Position numbers and translations under genes: made by a program. From positions 1,151,384-1,215,383 of the forward strand of contig OY811992.1 of the NCBI GenBank assembly GCA_963681505.1: a DNA stretch of 64,000 nt, written 5' to 3'. Origin of the DNA: Eunapius fragilis (taxonomy: Eukaryota > Porifera > Demospongiae > Spongillida > Spongillidae). How positions within the stretch are numbered: position 1 is the stretch's first letter; each line of letters opens with the position of its first letter. The notes beneath the pieces were generated by a model. That model saw only the letters and a list, made by a program, of their open reading frames with translations. It was not told the DNA's origin and did not search any database. Positions 9,874 through 19,542 of this stretch are shown here, one piece after another.

Positions 9874-12800
9874 TCAAGCTAACTGTTCTAGTTTTTCAAG
9901 TCTTCCATTAGTCCTCTTGACTATCTGGTAGATGTCAAGGGCCTCACCCGATGGGATGCCATGTCCCTCCTTCAGTCCAAGAGGGTTGGAGGGTGTCCTG
10001 CAATCCATTGCCACCTCTTTCCTTAGTATCGTGTCCACGTCCACCGCACTAAAGAAAGCAACTGACTGGGGAGGAGGTCCAAATGTTATTAAGTGCAGTG
10101 GTATGAGGAAGGCACAGTTTATTAAGTGTGGAGGCATGGCTTATTAAGTGTGGAGAAGGCGCAATTTATTATGCAGGTGTGTGGGTTCAGTTGATCTATT
10201 TCCAAGTCTCATGATACACAACTCAACTTTTTATTTTCTGAGATTGCAAAATCCTCATAAATAGAGTATCATACACAAATCCAGATTGCCCATCATGGAG
10301 CACGAAGAACTGATTAAAAAAAAAATACTAGTTGTACATTTATTTAAATACAAGCATGCATCCCATCTGTTCGCTTGTCCTGTGATGGACGCTTCATACT
10401 GTCTATTTCAGAACTGTTTCATTATGCACGGATGTACTAATACTCATAGCATATTGCACCACTGACAAGATGCCCTTTTGGTCTGTGAATGTGTACTGTG
10501 TGTATTAATGCATGTGTGTGTGTGTGTGTGTGTGTGGTTACATAATTCAGCAGGCCATACCAGAGGTAGGTCGTTCATTCCGAGGCAATATGCAAACATG
10601 GACCTCGTGAGCAGGTTGGTGATCTGTAAGGCCAGAGCAGCCCTATATCTGTCCTCACTCCTCACCAAGTAGCGCACCTGGCAACAGTTACCATCAACAA
10701 CAACAGCTGATGGCAAATGACTCCAAACCCCCGTCCACCCGCCCCGCCCCCTCTTGCTTACCTCATCATGAATGCTGATGCAAAAGCGACCATCAATTTT
10801 GTAGGCGTTAAGAAGCCAACGCATACAGACGAGCATTAAATGGAGATAGTCCACAGCAGAGGATTGTACAACCCAATTCACCTTGGAGGTAACGAACTGC
10901 ATAAGTGGTCAAGGGGTTAACCAATCAATAACTAGTAGTGGTAAAGGGTTAACCAATCAATAACTAGCAGTGGTCAAGGGGTTAACCAATAACTAGCAGT
11001 GGTCAAGGGGTTAACCAATAACTAGCAGTGGTCAAGGGGTTAACCAATAACTAGCAGTGGTCAAAGGGTTAACCAATCAATAACTAGTGATAGCAATGGG
11101 TAAAACCAACTGTGGCTTCTTACCTCATTACCAACATATCTCCTTTCCAGGGCCTTAGAGATGCAGCAACCCAGAACGGGTGTCTTTGGTTGGTTAGAGG
11201 CAGCAATGGTCTCTAGTTTATTGAATAGGTCTGACTCACTAGAAGGATTTCAAACATGCATGAAGTTGTACACAGCTCCACCTTCATCTGCCTGCCCCTC
11301 CCACTTCCCTCACGACTTACCTCCCTCCCACCCACACTTTGGTTGCCAGTGAACCAGCAGATCTGTAAAGAGACGGGGGGGGGGGGGGGGGGGGGGGGGG
11401 GGCGGGGATGAGGATGAAGGGGAGGGTAAGGATGAAGGGGGAAGTGTGAAGATGAAAGGGGAGGGGAGGATGAAGTGGGAGAGGGAAGATGAAAGAGGAG
11501 GTGTGAACAAGAAGTGCAACATTACATAGCCTGTAGCAAACCTTCCCTGTGACTGCAAAGCTGACCGAAGGTGGCTCAGGTCAGCGGCAGAGATGATGCC
11601 GTTGTCATCGAACGGAATGTTGAGGGCTCTGGCCTTGGACAGTCCCTCTTTGGTCAACTGGAAGCTGAGGAAGATGATATGGCTATGGCCCACACAGCAA
11701 TCACATCTCCAGTACTCACCCACGAGTTCCTTTGGTTGACATGAACAGGGTGTTAGTCCTATCAACCACCTCTGTGCTGCTCAATGATGGATTAAACTGC
11801 CTTATTAGGAGTTCAGTGAATGGCCTCCCAGCACCATAAAATCGACCATAGTTCAACACCTGGTCGTTAAAGATTAGTAATTATAGACATCTCCATGCAC
11901 AGTATAATCTCCCAAACCCCACGTTGACTCCCACCCCCACACTGCTCTCCTCACACTCCCACCCCCACACTGCTCTCCTCCCACTCCCACCCCCACACTG
12001 CTATCCTCACACTCCCACCCCCACACTGCTATCCTCACACTCCCACCCCCACACTGCTATCCTCATACTCCCACCCCCAAATTGCTATCCTCACACTCCC
12101 ACCCCACTCACACTGCTCCCATCCCATACTGCTATCCTCACACTCCCACCCCCACACTGCTATCCTCACACTCCCACCCCCACACTGCTATCCTCATACT
12201 CCCACCCCCACACTGCTATCCTCACACTCCCACCCCCACACTGCTATCCTCACACTCCCACCCCCACACTGCTACCCTCATACTTCCACCCCCAAATTGC
12301 TATCCTCACACTCCCACCCCCACACTGCTATCCTCACACTCCCACCCCCACCACACTGCTATCCTCACACTCCCACCCTCCCCTCCCCACATACCTTGGC
12401 ATGGTCTCTGCTGATGCCCACAGCCTTGGCAGTCTTACTGTGGACATCTGTCCCATCAGACTTGGTCCCCTGGAGCGTCATCCAGCCAATAGCTGTGCTT
12501 CCTTTAGAAACATCTCATCAATAACATTCACCCACACACAAAGCTGGGGGAGAGGGAAGGGGAGAGGAGGGGAAGGAAGGGAGAGGAGGGAAGGGGTGAG
12601 GAGGGGAGGAAGGAGAGGGAGGGGAAGACAAGGTGAGAAGGTCACAGGGCTTACCATGCATGCCTGCAAAATGCACATCCCCCATGACAGAGGCAATCCA
12701 CAGTTCCTGGCTGTCCACATCAGCCCCTACCAAGTGATAACCAGGTGGTGCCCTCACCAGAGCCTTCAGTTCTGACCCCAACCTGTTCTCCTTGGCATTG

Positions 12801-13201
12801 CTGGCTGTCAGCCATGTTGGCTCCACCGCACGACGAGTGGCTGTGCCTGCCACAACCACCTGGGGGATGATGACCTGACCAGGGTCCTCCCCCCCTCCCC
12901 ACACACCTCCCCTTGTGCCCACCTGGGGGATGATGACCTGACCAGGGTCCTCCCCCCCTCCCCACACACCTCCCCTGTGCCCACCTGGGGGAGGATGACC
13001 TGACCAGGGTCATCCTCCCCCCCCCCCCCCCCACACACACCTCCCCTTGTGCCCACCTGGGGGATGATGACCTGACCAAGGTCCTCCTCTTCACCTTCCC
13101 TTGTGCTCACAACAAACTGGTCCCTATGGTGTAAAAAGACAGTAAAGCTGGGTGGCTATTTTTAACTGAAAACTGCTGCATTAGTTAGGACATGTATGGA
13201 T

Positions 13202-13259
<58 letters not shown>

Positions 13260-16200
13260 AGGGGAGGGGTGGAGCTTACATTATCCTGCTCCGGGCACTT
13301 CTCCAGAAGGACACCATGGAGTTAAGCATCAGTATCCTCTGCCCATCCACACCTGCCGCTGAGGACAGAGTACCATCCTCCATCTTGTGGAGGTAATCCT
13401 TGGACAACGGGTTACCACAGTTTGCATCAGGGCCATCCTGGAGACAGACGTAGTGTGAGGTGGGTGTGGCTTTGATAAGTGTAATATTACATGTAATACA
13501 AATACTCCTGCAATTGGATTATCAACCCACCACCTGATCATCTTAACCCTCACCTGACCTGATCATCATAACCCTCACCTGACCTGATCATCTTAATCCT
13601 CACCTGACCTGATCATCTTTAACCCTCACCTGACCTGATCATCTTAACCCTCACCTGAACTGACCGTCTTAATCCTCACCTGACCTGATCGTCTTAACCC
13701 TCACCTCACCTGATCATCTTATCCCTCACCACCTAACTACCTTAGCTTGCTAAGTATTTAATTTCATTTCAACTCACTTTGTGTGGTATTTTATAGAAGC
13801 AATACTCCTTTCCTCTGAGTACTATTACATCATCAGTTGTACCAAGTACTGAACTGATCCTAATTGGAGCCCACTCCTCTTGCACTGTGTTCTCTGTTCC
13901 GTCCTCCTCATCACTTCCATTACCATCGCCACGGGACACGCCCCTCTTCACCCTGAAGTCCATCTCATGTAGAAACTTCTTCGTGTCCAGAAGTGTCTCT
14001 TCACCCAGCTCCATGTCCCTCAGCATCTCCATCACATCATCAACCACACTACTCTCAGACACAGTGCCTCCACTACAAGGGCAATGTAAGAGATTAGACA
14101 CACTCATCCCTCCCCCCTCCCACAAGGGCCCAGTTACCTTCCACACTCATCCCCCTCCCCCCACAAGGGTCCAGTTACCTTCCACACTCATCCCTCCCTC
14201 CCCCCACAAGGGCCCAGTTACCTTCCACACTCATCCCTCCCCCCCCACAAGGGTCCAGTTACCTTCCACACTCATCCCTCCCCCACAAGGGCCCAGTTAC
14301 CTTCCACACTCATCCCTCCCCTCCACAAGGGTCCACACTCATCCCTCCCCCACAAGGGTCCAGTTACCTTCCACACTCATCCCCCCCCCCACAAGGGCCC
14401 AGATACCTTCCACACTCATCCCCCCCCCACAAGGGTCCAGTTACCTTCCACACTCATCCCTCCCCCCCACAAGGGTCGTTACCTTCCACACTCATCCCCC
14501 CCCCCTCCCCCCACAAGGGCCCAGTTACCTTCCACACTCATCCTTGGAGCAGCTGTCCCTTCTGTCTGCCCCCTCAGGGTCCTTGAGAATGACGTACCCC
14601 CAGCCCAGCTTATGGTGGTGGTGAAGAGGGTGCCCCTTCCATCTCATGCGAAGCAGGTAAGGGGTGACACGGGTCTGGGCACTGATACGCACGCAGCCGG
14701 GTACCCAGGCATCTTCACTTCGCCGCACGCACAAGTCACGATACCACCTGTCAAAATCCAATATCAGTGTTATGACAGCCCCTTATATATAGCCACACCC
14801 ACATTACCCCCCCTCCCCCCCCCCAATGTCAGCACGGCACATGCTCATCATAGCCTGCCCCTCTCGTACCCAGGGTAACCACGCCCACCCACCCTCGTAC
14901 CCAGGATAGCCCCGCCCACCCCTCTTGTACCCAGGGTAACCAGGCATGTGGACACGTCGCTTGATGGAGACAGGTTCCTGGGCAGTGACCATGTACTTGA
15001 ACTCCTCCCCATCCCCAACGTCACAGCTGGCACTCAAGAACGCCTCCTTTTGCCTTTCAGTGTGGTCCTCAATGTCCTGCAGAAGCTTCTTCATGGCCGC
15101 CTTAGTCATGGCCTTCCCACGAAACTTCTTCTGCTCCCAGTCCAGATTACAAAGCCACAGGTCCTCCTTGTACCTTAATGGAGACACGTTGGAAAAGTGG
15201 AAAAGGTGTCAATTTCAATTAATGCCCACCTGTCGTTGTGCATGTACACGCAAGCATCGTCGGCCAGGGCCATCAGTTTAGATTTGATCTCCCGTTCCAT
15301 GTCCTCGTACACGTACTCGGAATCGCCCAGGTACTGGTTCCAATTACTGGCAACTGGCAGGTAGGCAGTCCCCATCTCCAGCATGCCCGCGAGGGTGACA
15401 GGGTGGGGGCAGCGTCTGAGGAAGGCGGGGAACACGGCCTGGAACACCTCGTGTGTGTGCTGAACATCCTGGGCACAGTACCTCATGAGAGCCTAGGGGA
15501 GGGGGAGGGAGGGGGTATGAGAGGGGTTGAGAGGGAAGGGAAATGTATTGAAGCTGTAAATGAAGTGCTTTCAGGTCTCCATGGTATTGGTATTACTAAC
15601 TGGCCTACATTAAAAAGTTTACATATCCCCAGACATAATGAAATGACAGAGGCCACAGGTCCCCAGACTCATACCTGAAAACCCTTCCTCACGTCCTGAA
15701 TCTTTCCCTTGATGAACGTGTTTCTGATGTCTTTGTTAATTCTTTCCTGCCCCCTCTGTGCACCCACGTACAACCAATGGACGTCCACCAAACCATTGGG
15801 ACAGCTGACACTCATCCAGTCTTCTGCCCCTTCCTCCACCTTGGCAGGTCCATCTCTGTGCTTCCACAGTCCCTTCTGGGCAGTCGTTTGTCCTGCCACA
15901 CACACATGGAGACTTAGCGTGTCCATGAACCTAGTGAGAGTGTCCTTACGGGGGAGGAGGAGGGTCAGAGAGTGCAAATAACATGAAAAGCATACAACAT
16001 AAAGAGTAGACTTTTGTTAATTAACGAGTAAATGTTTCAGATTTGATTTTGTGGGTCTTAAATTTACGAAACATAAATGAAACAAGGACATTAAATAACA
16101 AGTCACGTATCAATTTGATTTTGTGGGTCTTGAATTTATGTGCACAGTACATGTAAGCTTTCCAGTTGTTAAATTTAAAAAGTACAGAGTGCGAACTCAT

Positions 16201-17010
16201 TTACTCAATGGCATTTCGCTGAGTAGAAAGGCGTGCAAAAACTGCATGTCCACTTGCCTCCATCTTGTACTGCTCTCGAATCCTCGCCCTGTCGTAGGCC
16301 ACGTTGTGACCAACTATTAAGCGATGGCCGAACGAACCCATGGGGACGAGGTTGTGCACGTCCGTTGGCTTCTCCTCGTGTCCATAATAGTCTTCGCACG
16401 ATTCCAACCGCCTGCTGGTCCACGAGTACCAGTGCTTGTCCGACGCGGCCACCGCCATTACTGGCAAGTGTCCCTCCGTTACGAGGACTTCCACGTCGAA
16501 GACTAGTCCGCTTTCTTCTGGATAGTCCACGCCGACGGCGTCCGCTCCGTCGTACCGCGTCCAGCCCGCCACCGACCTCCACTTCTTGGGCATCGGTGGA
16601 AGCCGCCACGACGCAACCTGGCGCGCAATACCGAGGTACGGTTCGCACTGGGCAGCCGCTATGCTCCGGAAATGTTCGCCGATATTGTCGCCTTGGAGCG
16701 GAGGGACGTTCACGTCCACGTCCGGCTGCATGGTCCCGCCCTTCCCCCACAGACCGTGCGCCTCCAGGTGTGCTCTACTCCTCTTGACCGCTTCTGGTGA
16801 CGCCACGTGCTCTTCCCCGAATATGTGCTCGTGCAAGCGCTTGGAAAGCATTTGGATATTGAGAGGGCTCACGCGGCGCTGAGCGCTGGCCTCAGAAGAA
16901 CAGCGTCGACAGTACCGGAGCACTGAACGAAGCGAAAGCAGTTTGCCATTCGCACCAGTCGTCGTGTATTTCATTGCAACGGCGGTTCTGGCGCTATAAT
17001 AAGAGCACAT
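9874..17010 (-). CDS. POLG: Mitochondrial DNA polymerase gamma catalytic subunit
   Basis: Family A replicative polymerase of mitochondria, about 17 exons, complete. The first exon (17010 or the internal ATG at 16974, to about 16244) has an Arg-rich, acid-poor leader fitting mitochondrial import. It also carries Exo I ([11 protein letters not shown]) and Exo II ([15 protein letters not shown]). Exo III ([14 protein letters not shown]) is in 15492-15230. Further exons: about 15172-14931, 14747-14529, 14072-13778, 13437-13280, 13123-13057, 12859-12655 (Pol motif [13 protein letters not shown]), 12501-12395 and 11859-11720 (Pol motif [20 protein letters not shown]), 11657-11542, a small exon near 11370, about 11245-11135. 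Motif C (FCISIHDE) ends near 10764, and the last exon ends [12 protein letters not shown]...EALDIYQIV. All catalytic acids expected for proofreading and polymerisation are present. At least five introns contain minisatellites, several over donors. Head-to-head with cyclophilin B. Confidence 0.95.
10893..11090. repeat. 29-33 bp minisatellite in a POLG intron
   Basis: About six copies of a unit with core AACCAATAACTAGCAGTGG followed by TCAAGGGGTT. Some copies read AACCAATCAATAACTAG. Lies between the exon carrying [12 protein letters not shown] and the exon carrying [15 protein letters not shown]. Confidence 0.9.
11378..11402 (+). repeat. Poly(G) run
   Basis: About 24 consecutive G in a POLG intron, on the minus strand a poly(C) just upstream of the small DLLVHWQPK exon, so it may form its polypyrimidine tract. 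Confidence 0.8.
11917..12390. repeat. 28-bp minisatellite filling a POLG intron
   Basis: About 17 copies of CACACTCCCACCCCCA followed by CACTGCTATCCT. Fills most of the intron between the exon ending CATGCCAAG|GTATGT (donor at 12394) and the exon starting GTGTTGAACTATGG (11859), that is, inside Pol motif B. Confidence 0.95.
12856..13090 (-). repeat. Roughly 63-bp tandem repeat containing exon end and CAG|GT, forming a POLG intron
   Basis: Four copies of GACCCTGGTCAGGTCATCAT followed by CCCCCAGGTGG, read on the minus strand. The first copy (13088-13057) is the coding end of exon DLGQVIIPQ, followed by GTGGGC. The last (12890-12859) ends CCCCCAG and continues into coding GTGGTTGTGGCAG. Splicing from the GT after the first copy to the AG of the last removes 12860-13056 and restores the conserved [10 protein letters not shown]. 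Reading straight through the array breaks the frame. Confidence 0.85.
13540..13735. repeat. 25-bp minisatellite in a POLG intron
   Basis: About seven copies of CTGATCATCTTAACCCTCAC followed by CTGAC. Read on the minus (sense) strand each copy contains CAGGTGAGG, a strong donor-like sequence, although the real donor (CACAAA|GTGAGT at 13777) lies just upstream. Confidence 0.9.
14094..14545 (-). repeat. About 40-bp repeat multiplying a POLG splice donor
   Basis: About eleven copies, read on the minus strand, of GATGAGTGTGGAAG|GTAACT followed by GGGCCCTTGTGGGG. The first copy (14545-14529) is the true coding end of the exon ending KDECG and its donor. The other copies fill the intron 14528-14073. 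Most keep GGAAGGTA, one reads GGTATC, one lacks the donor. The acceptor CCCTTGTAG at 14073 also resembles the unit end CCCTTGTGG. Confidence 0.9.
14868..14945 (-). repeat. Three-copy repeat over another POLG donor
   Basis: Read on the minus strand, GGTTACCCTGG|GTACAAGAGG is the true exon end (encoding GYPG) and donor. Two further copies, with TATCCTGG|GTACGAGG and TTACCCTGG|GTACGAGA, follow within about 80 bp. All three keep CCTGG|GTAC. Confidence 0.85.
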
Positions 17011-17137
17011 TCAAAATTACGATTTATTTTTTAAATTGGAACGACCACAGGCCGGCCGGACGCGGGGCTAATTGTATTGAGATCGACCAATCGTTTTCAT
17101 ACGCATAGCCCATATGCTTATTAGTTGTTCCGGTAAG
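17011..17137. promoter_or_regulatory. Short bidirectional promoter, POLG / cyclophilin B
   Basis: The two start codons lie 103-163 bp apart on opposite strands. The interval holds a CCAAT motif (GACCAATCG, about 17085) and no obvious TATA box. Regulation of both genes from this small region is inferred from position only. Confidence 0.6.
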
Positions 17138-18109
17138 ATGAAGTTGGCTATAGCTGCTGGGGTGTTTCTGTTTGTCGTCGCCTCGTACGTTCTGATTGCT
17201 GACGCAAAGAAGGGCCCAGTCGTGACGGACATTGTAAGACACCTCAGGGTTTTTTCTTTGTTTTCGTTTCTAAACCAACCCAATGCTTTCTCAACCAGGT
17301 ATATTTTGATATCGAAAAGGGAGGTAAAGCAATAGGGCGGATTGAGATCGGACTATTCGGGAAGACAGTTCCGAAAACGGTAAAAAACTTCGTCGCTCTT
17401 TGCACACATGAGGTATGTTGGCTCCATCCCCGCTTGGGTGCTATTTAATCGTGACACGTGTACATTTTAGAAAGGATTCGGTTACAAGGGCAGCATCTTT
17501 CACCGCGTGATCAAGAACTTCATGATACAAGGTGCGCATTATTTGTAATCCATCTTTACTTCGCTCACTCCGTTACCTTTGTACGGCATGTAGGCGGAGA
17601 TTTCACAAAAAGAGATGGCACAGGAGGTGCGGATTTACATTAATATCTGATTCCATTTTGTTTACATGTTCCCATTCACGCCTGGTGTGCCGGACAACGT
17701 TCTGCTTAACTGTACCCCTTCCCACACCCCCAAGGCAAGAGTATATACGGAGATCGATTTGAGGACGAAAACTTCAAGCTGAAGCATGAGGGGCCTGGCT
17801 ATCTGAGCATGGCCAACGCTGGCAAAGATACGAATGGTTCACAGTTCTTCATTACGACCGTGAAAACGTCATGGCTTGACGGGAAGCATGTCGTCTTTGG
17901 CAGGGTTCTGAAAGGAATGGTGAGGTGATTTAGTTCAGTAGAAGGGTTCTAACCATTGGGTTTTAATCACACACACACACACACTACAGGAGGTTGTTTC
18001 TGACGTTGAAAACACTGCAGTTGCTGCAAGGGACCAGCCCATGGTGGATGTGGTCATCAAGGATTGCGGTACTCTGCCAGTGGAGTCCCCGTTTGCATTG
18101 GACGATTAG
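17138..18109 (+). CDS. PPIB: ER-secretory peptidyl-prolyl isomerase, cyclophilin B/C type
   Basis: Six exons: 17138-17233, 17299-17412, 17471-17531, 17594-17626, 17735-17919, 17990-18109 (TAG). An in-frame upstream ATG at 17114 is also possible, but the one at 17138 starts a clean signal peptide ([20 protein letters not shown]) and fits the family. The mature part holds the cyclophilin core: [20 protein letters not shown], the catalytic Arg in [34 protein letters not shown], and the drug-binding Trp in [11 protein letters not shown]. It catalyses cis-trans isomerisation of proline bonds during folding of secretory proteins. The C-terminus is VESPFALDD, without a KDEL-type signal, like the vertebrate protein. 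The last acceptor is preceded by (CA)n. Confidence 0.95.
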
Positions 18110-18529
18110 ATCAGTCTTTGCACAGTTTAGCAGCTTATTTTGTACACATGACATGACGTGGCAAACACTTAGGGCAGGGTCTCATAACCATACACATACA
18201 GCAATCCTTTTGAGGCAGACGAAAGCTGCTATTAAGCTCTCATACTCAGATTACCTGAAAGGTTGGGCAACTTTGCATATGCATGTATACCATTTGGTGG
18301 TATAAAACTGTAATGGTGCAAAGGCCATACGTCTAACAAAAGGTATTATTTCAACGTAGGCACAAAAGAAAGGAGGCGGATCCATCCCACTTCATTTCGT
18401 ATTGATCTTTAATAATACATAGCTAGTTATTTAGCTAAACAATGACATTACGTAACAACAATAGACGACGCGCGTGACGTCATGCAACTCGAAGCGGCAT
18501 GGTCAATTGTGCTTTTTTTATTTGGATAC
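18110..18529. other. Intergenic, nothing recognised
   Basis: AT-rich sequence downstream of cyclophilin B. It probably contains its 3' untranslated region. No conserved coding sequence or repeat was seen. Confidence 0.6.
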
Positions 18530-19035
18530 TGAAGTTTTTTTTATCACCGTTTAGAGCTTCAATGTTTATTAGTTACTATTTTTGGCTCAATTCCGTACCA
18601 CGTTGATTTTTACTTTAATCGGTTTCTATGGGATTGAGGCATCCATAATACATGTACGCGGCTTACGGTAGCTAAAACAACAATGAAATTGCCACCTTTA
18701 CGACTCAAGTACTCACTTGAAATATATAAAGGGGGGCTGTGTAGGCTAGCGAAAGATGAGCCGCTATTCGATTATTTCATTTATTCATTGTTTTTGCTAC
18801 CGCACATTTACATAAGCCACGTAAAAAGGGCAAATGTTGTAGTTTGAGAATGGTACACAGAAAAAAATATGCAGAAAGTTTTTATGGATGCCTCACACCT
18901 CTTAGAAACCGATTACATGCAGTGAAAAAAAAATCAACGCAGTACGGAATTGATTGAATTTTTAAAAATAATAAACCATTTTTTAACTTTGAAAAATTGG
19001 GGCTCTAAACAGTAATAAAATCAGATAATGTAGAA
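18530..19035. mobile_element. Foldback (MITE-like) element of about 500 bp
   Basis: Left arm about 18533-18650 and right arm about 18876-19023 are inverted copies, for example GGCATCCATAA against TTATGGATGCC and AATTCCGTAC against GTACGGAATT. Arms of roughly 120-150 bp diverge by small indels. No coding capacity and no clear target duplication. Confidence 0.75.
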
Positions 19036-19540
19036 CCAATAGTCAGCATAAGAGTATTGGGTAATTAAAATGTCTGTGAAGCATCGAGGAAGTATATTCG
19101 AATGTCGCATTCAAATATCATGGTCAATGCACTAGTAGAGATAGCTTTCTCTGTCTGCTATATTGGGATAAAGTTTTATTTTGTATTGTACGACAATTAA
19201 TATATTATCATCACCCTATTGTAACTATTGTTGCTATACATTACGTCATAAAATATCCTCCTGATACAAATCAGTACTCCCCCTTTGCCCCTCATTTGGA
19301 CGAGTGCGTATATTCTGCTCCTTCCTTGCCATTAAATGATGATGTCATACAATGTCATAGAGTGAGAGTTGAAGCTATGAGTCACTAATTAAAAATGCTA
19401 AGGTAGGTCACATCCCCTCCCCCCTCCCCCCCCCCCCCCGTGATCTACTTTCAGTATGAACAATCCTGTTCCACTGGTACATAAATACTTTTAACATGTA
19501 TGCACTTTTGGTTACACTGAAATAAATAGGCAGCAAGTTG
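19036..19540. other. Intergenic, nothing recognised
   Basis: AT-rich stretch with a C-rich run near 19414-19439. It would form the 3' flank of the first beta-helix gene. Confidence 0.5.
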
Positions 19541-19542
19541 CT

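Noticed and set aside
11917..12390. CRISPR array
   Set aside because: Units repeat head to tail without unique spacers, and the context is a eukaryotic intron. The same applies to 10893-11090, 13540-13735 and 34711-34860.
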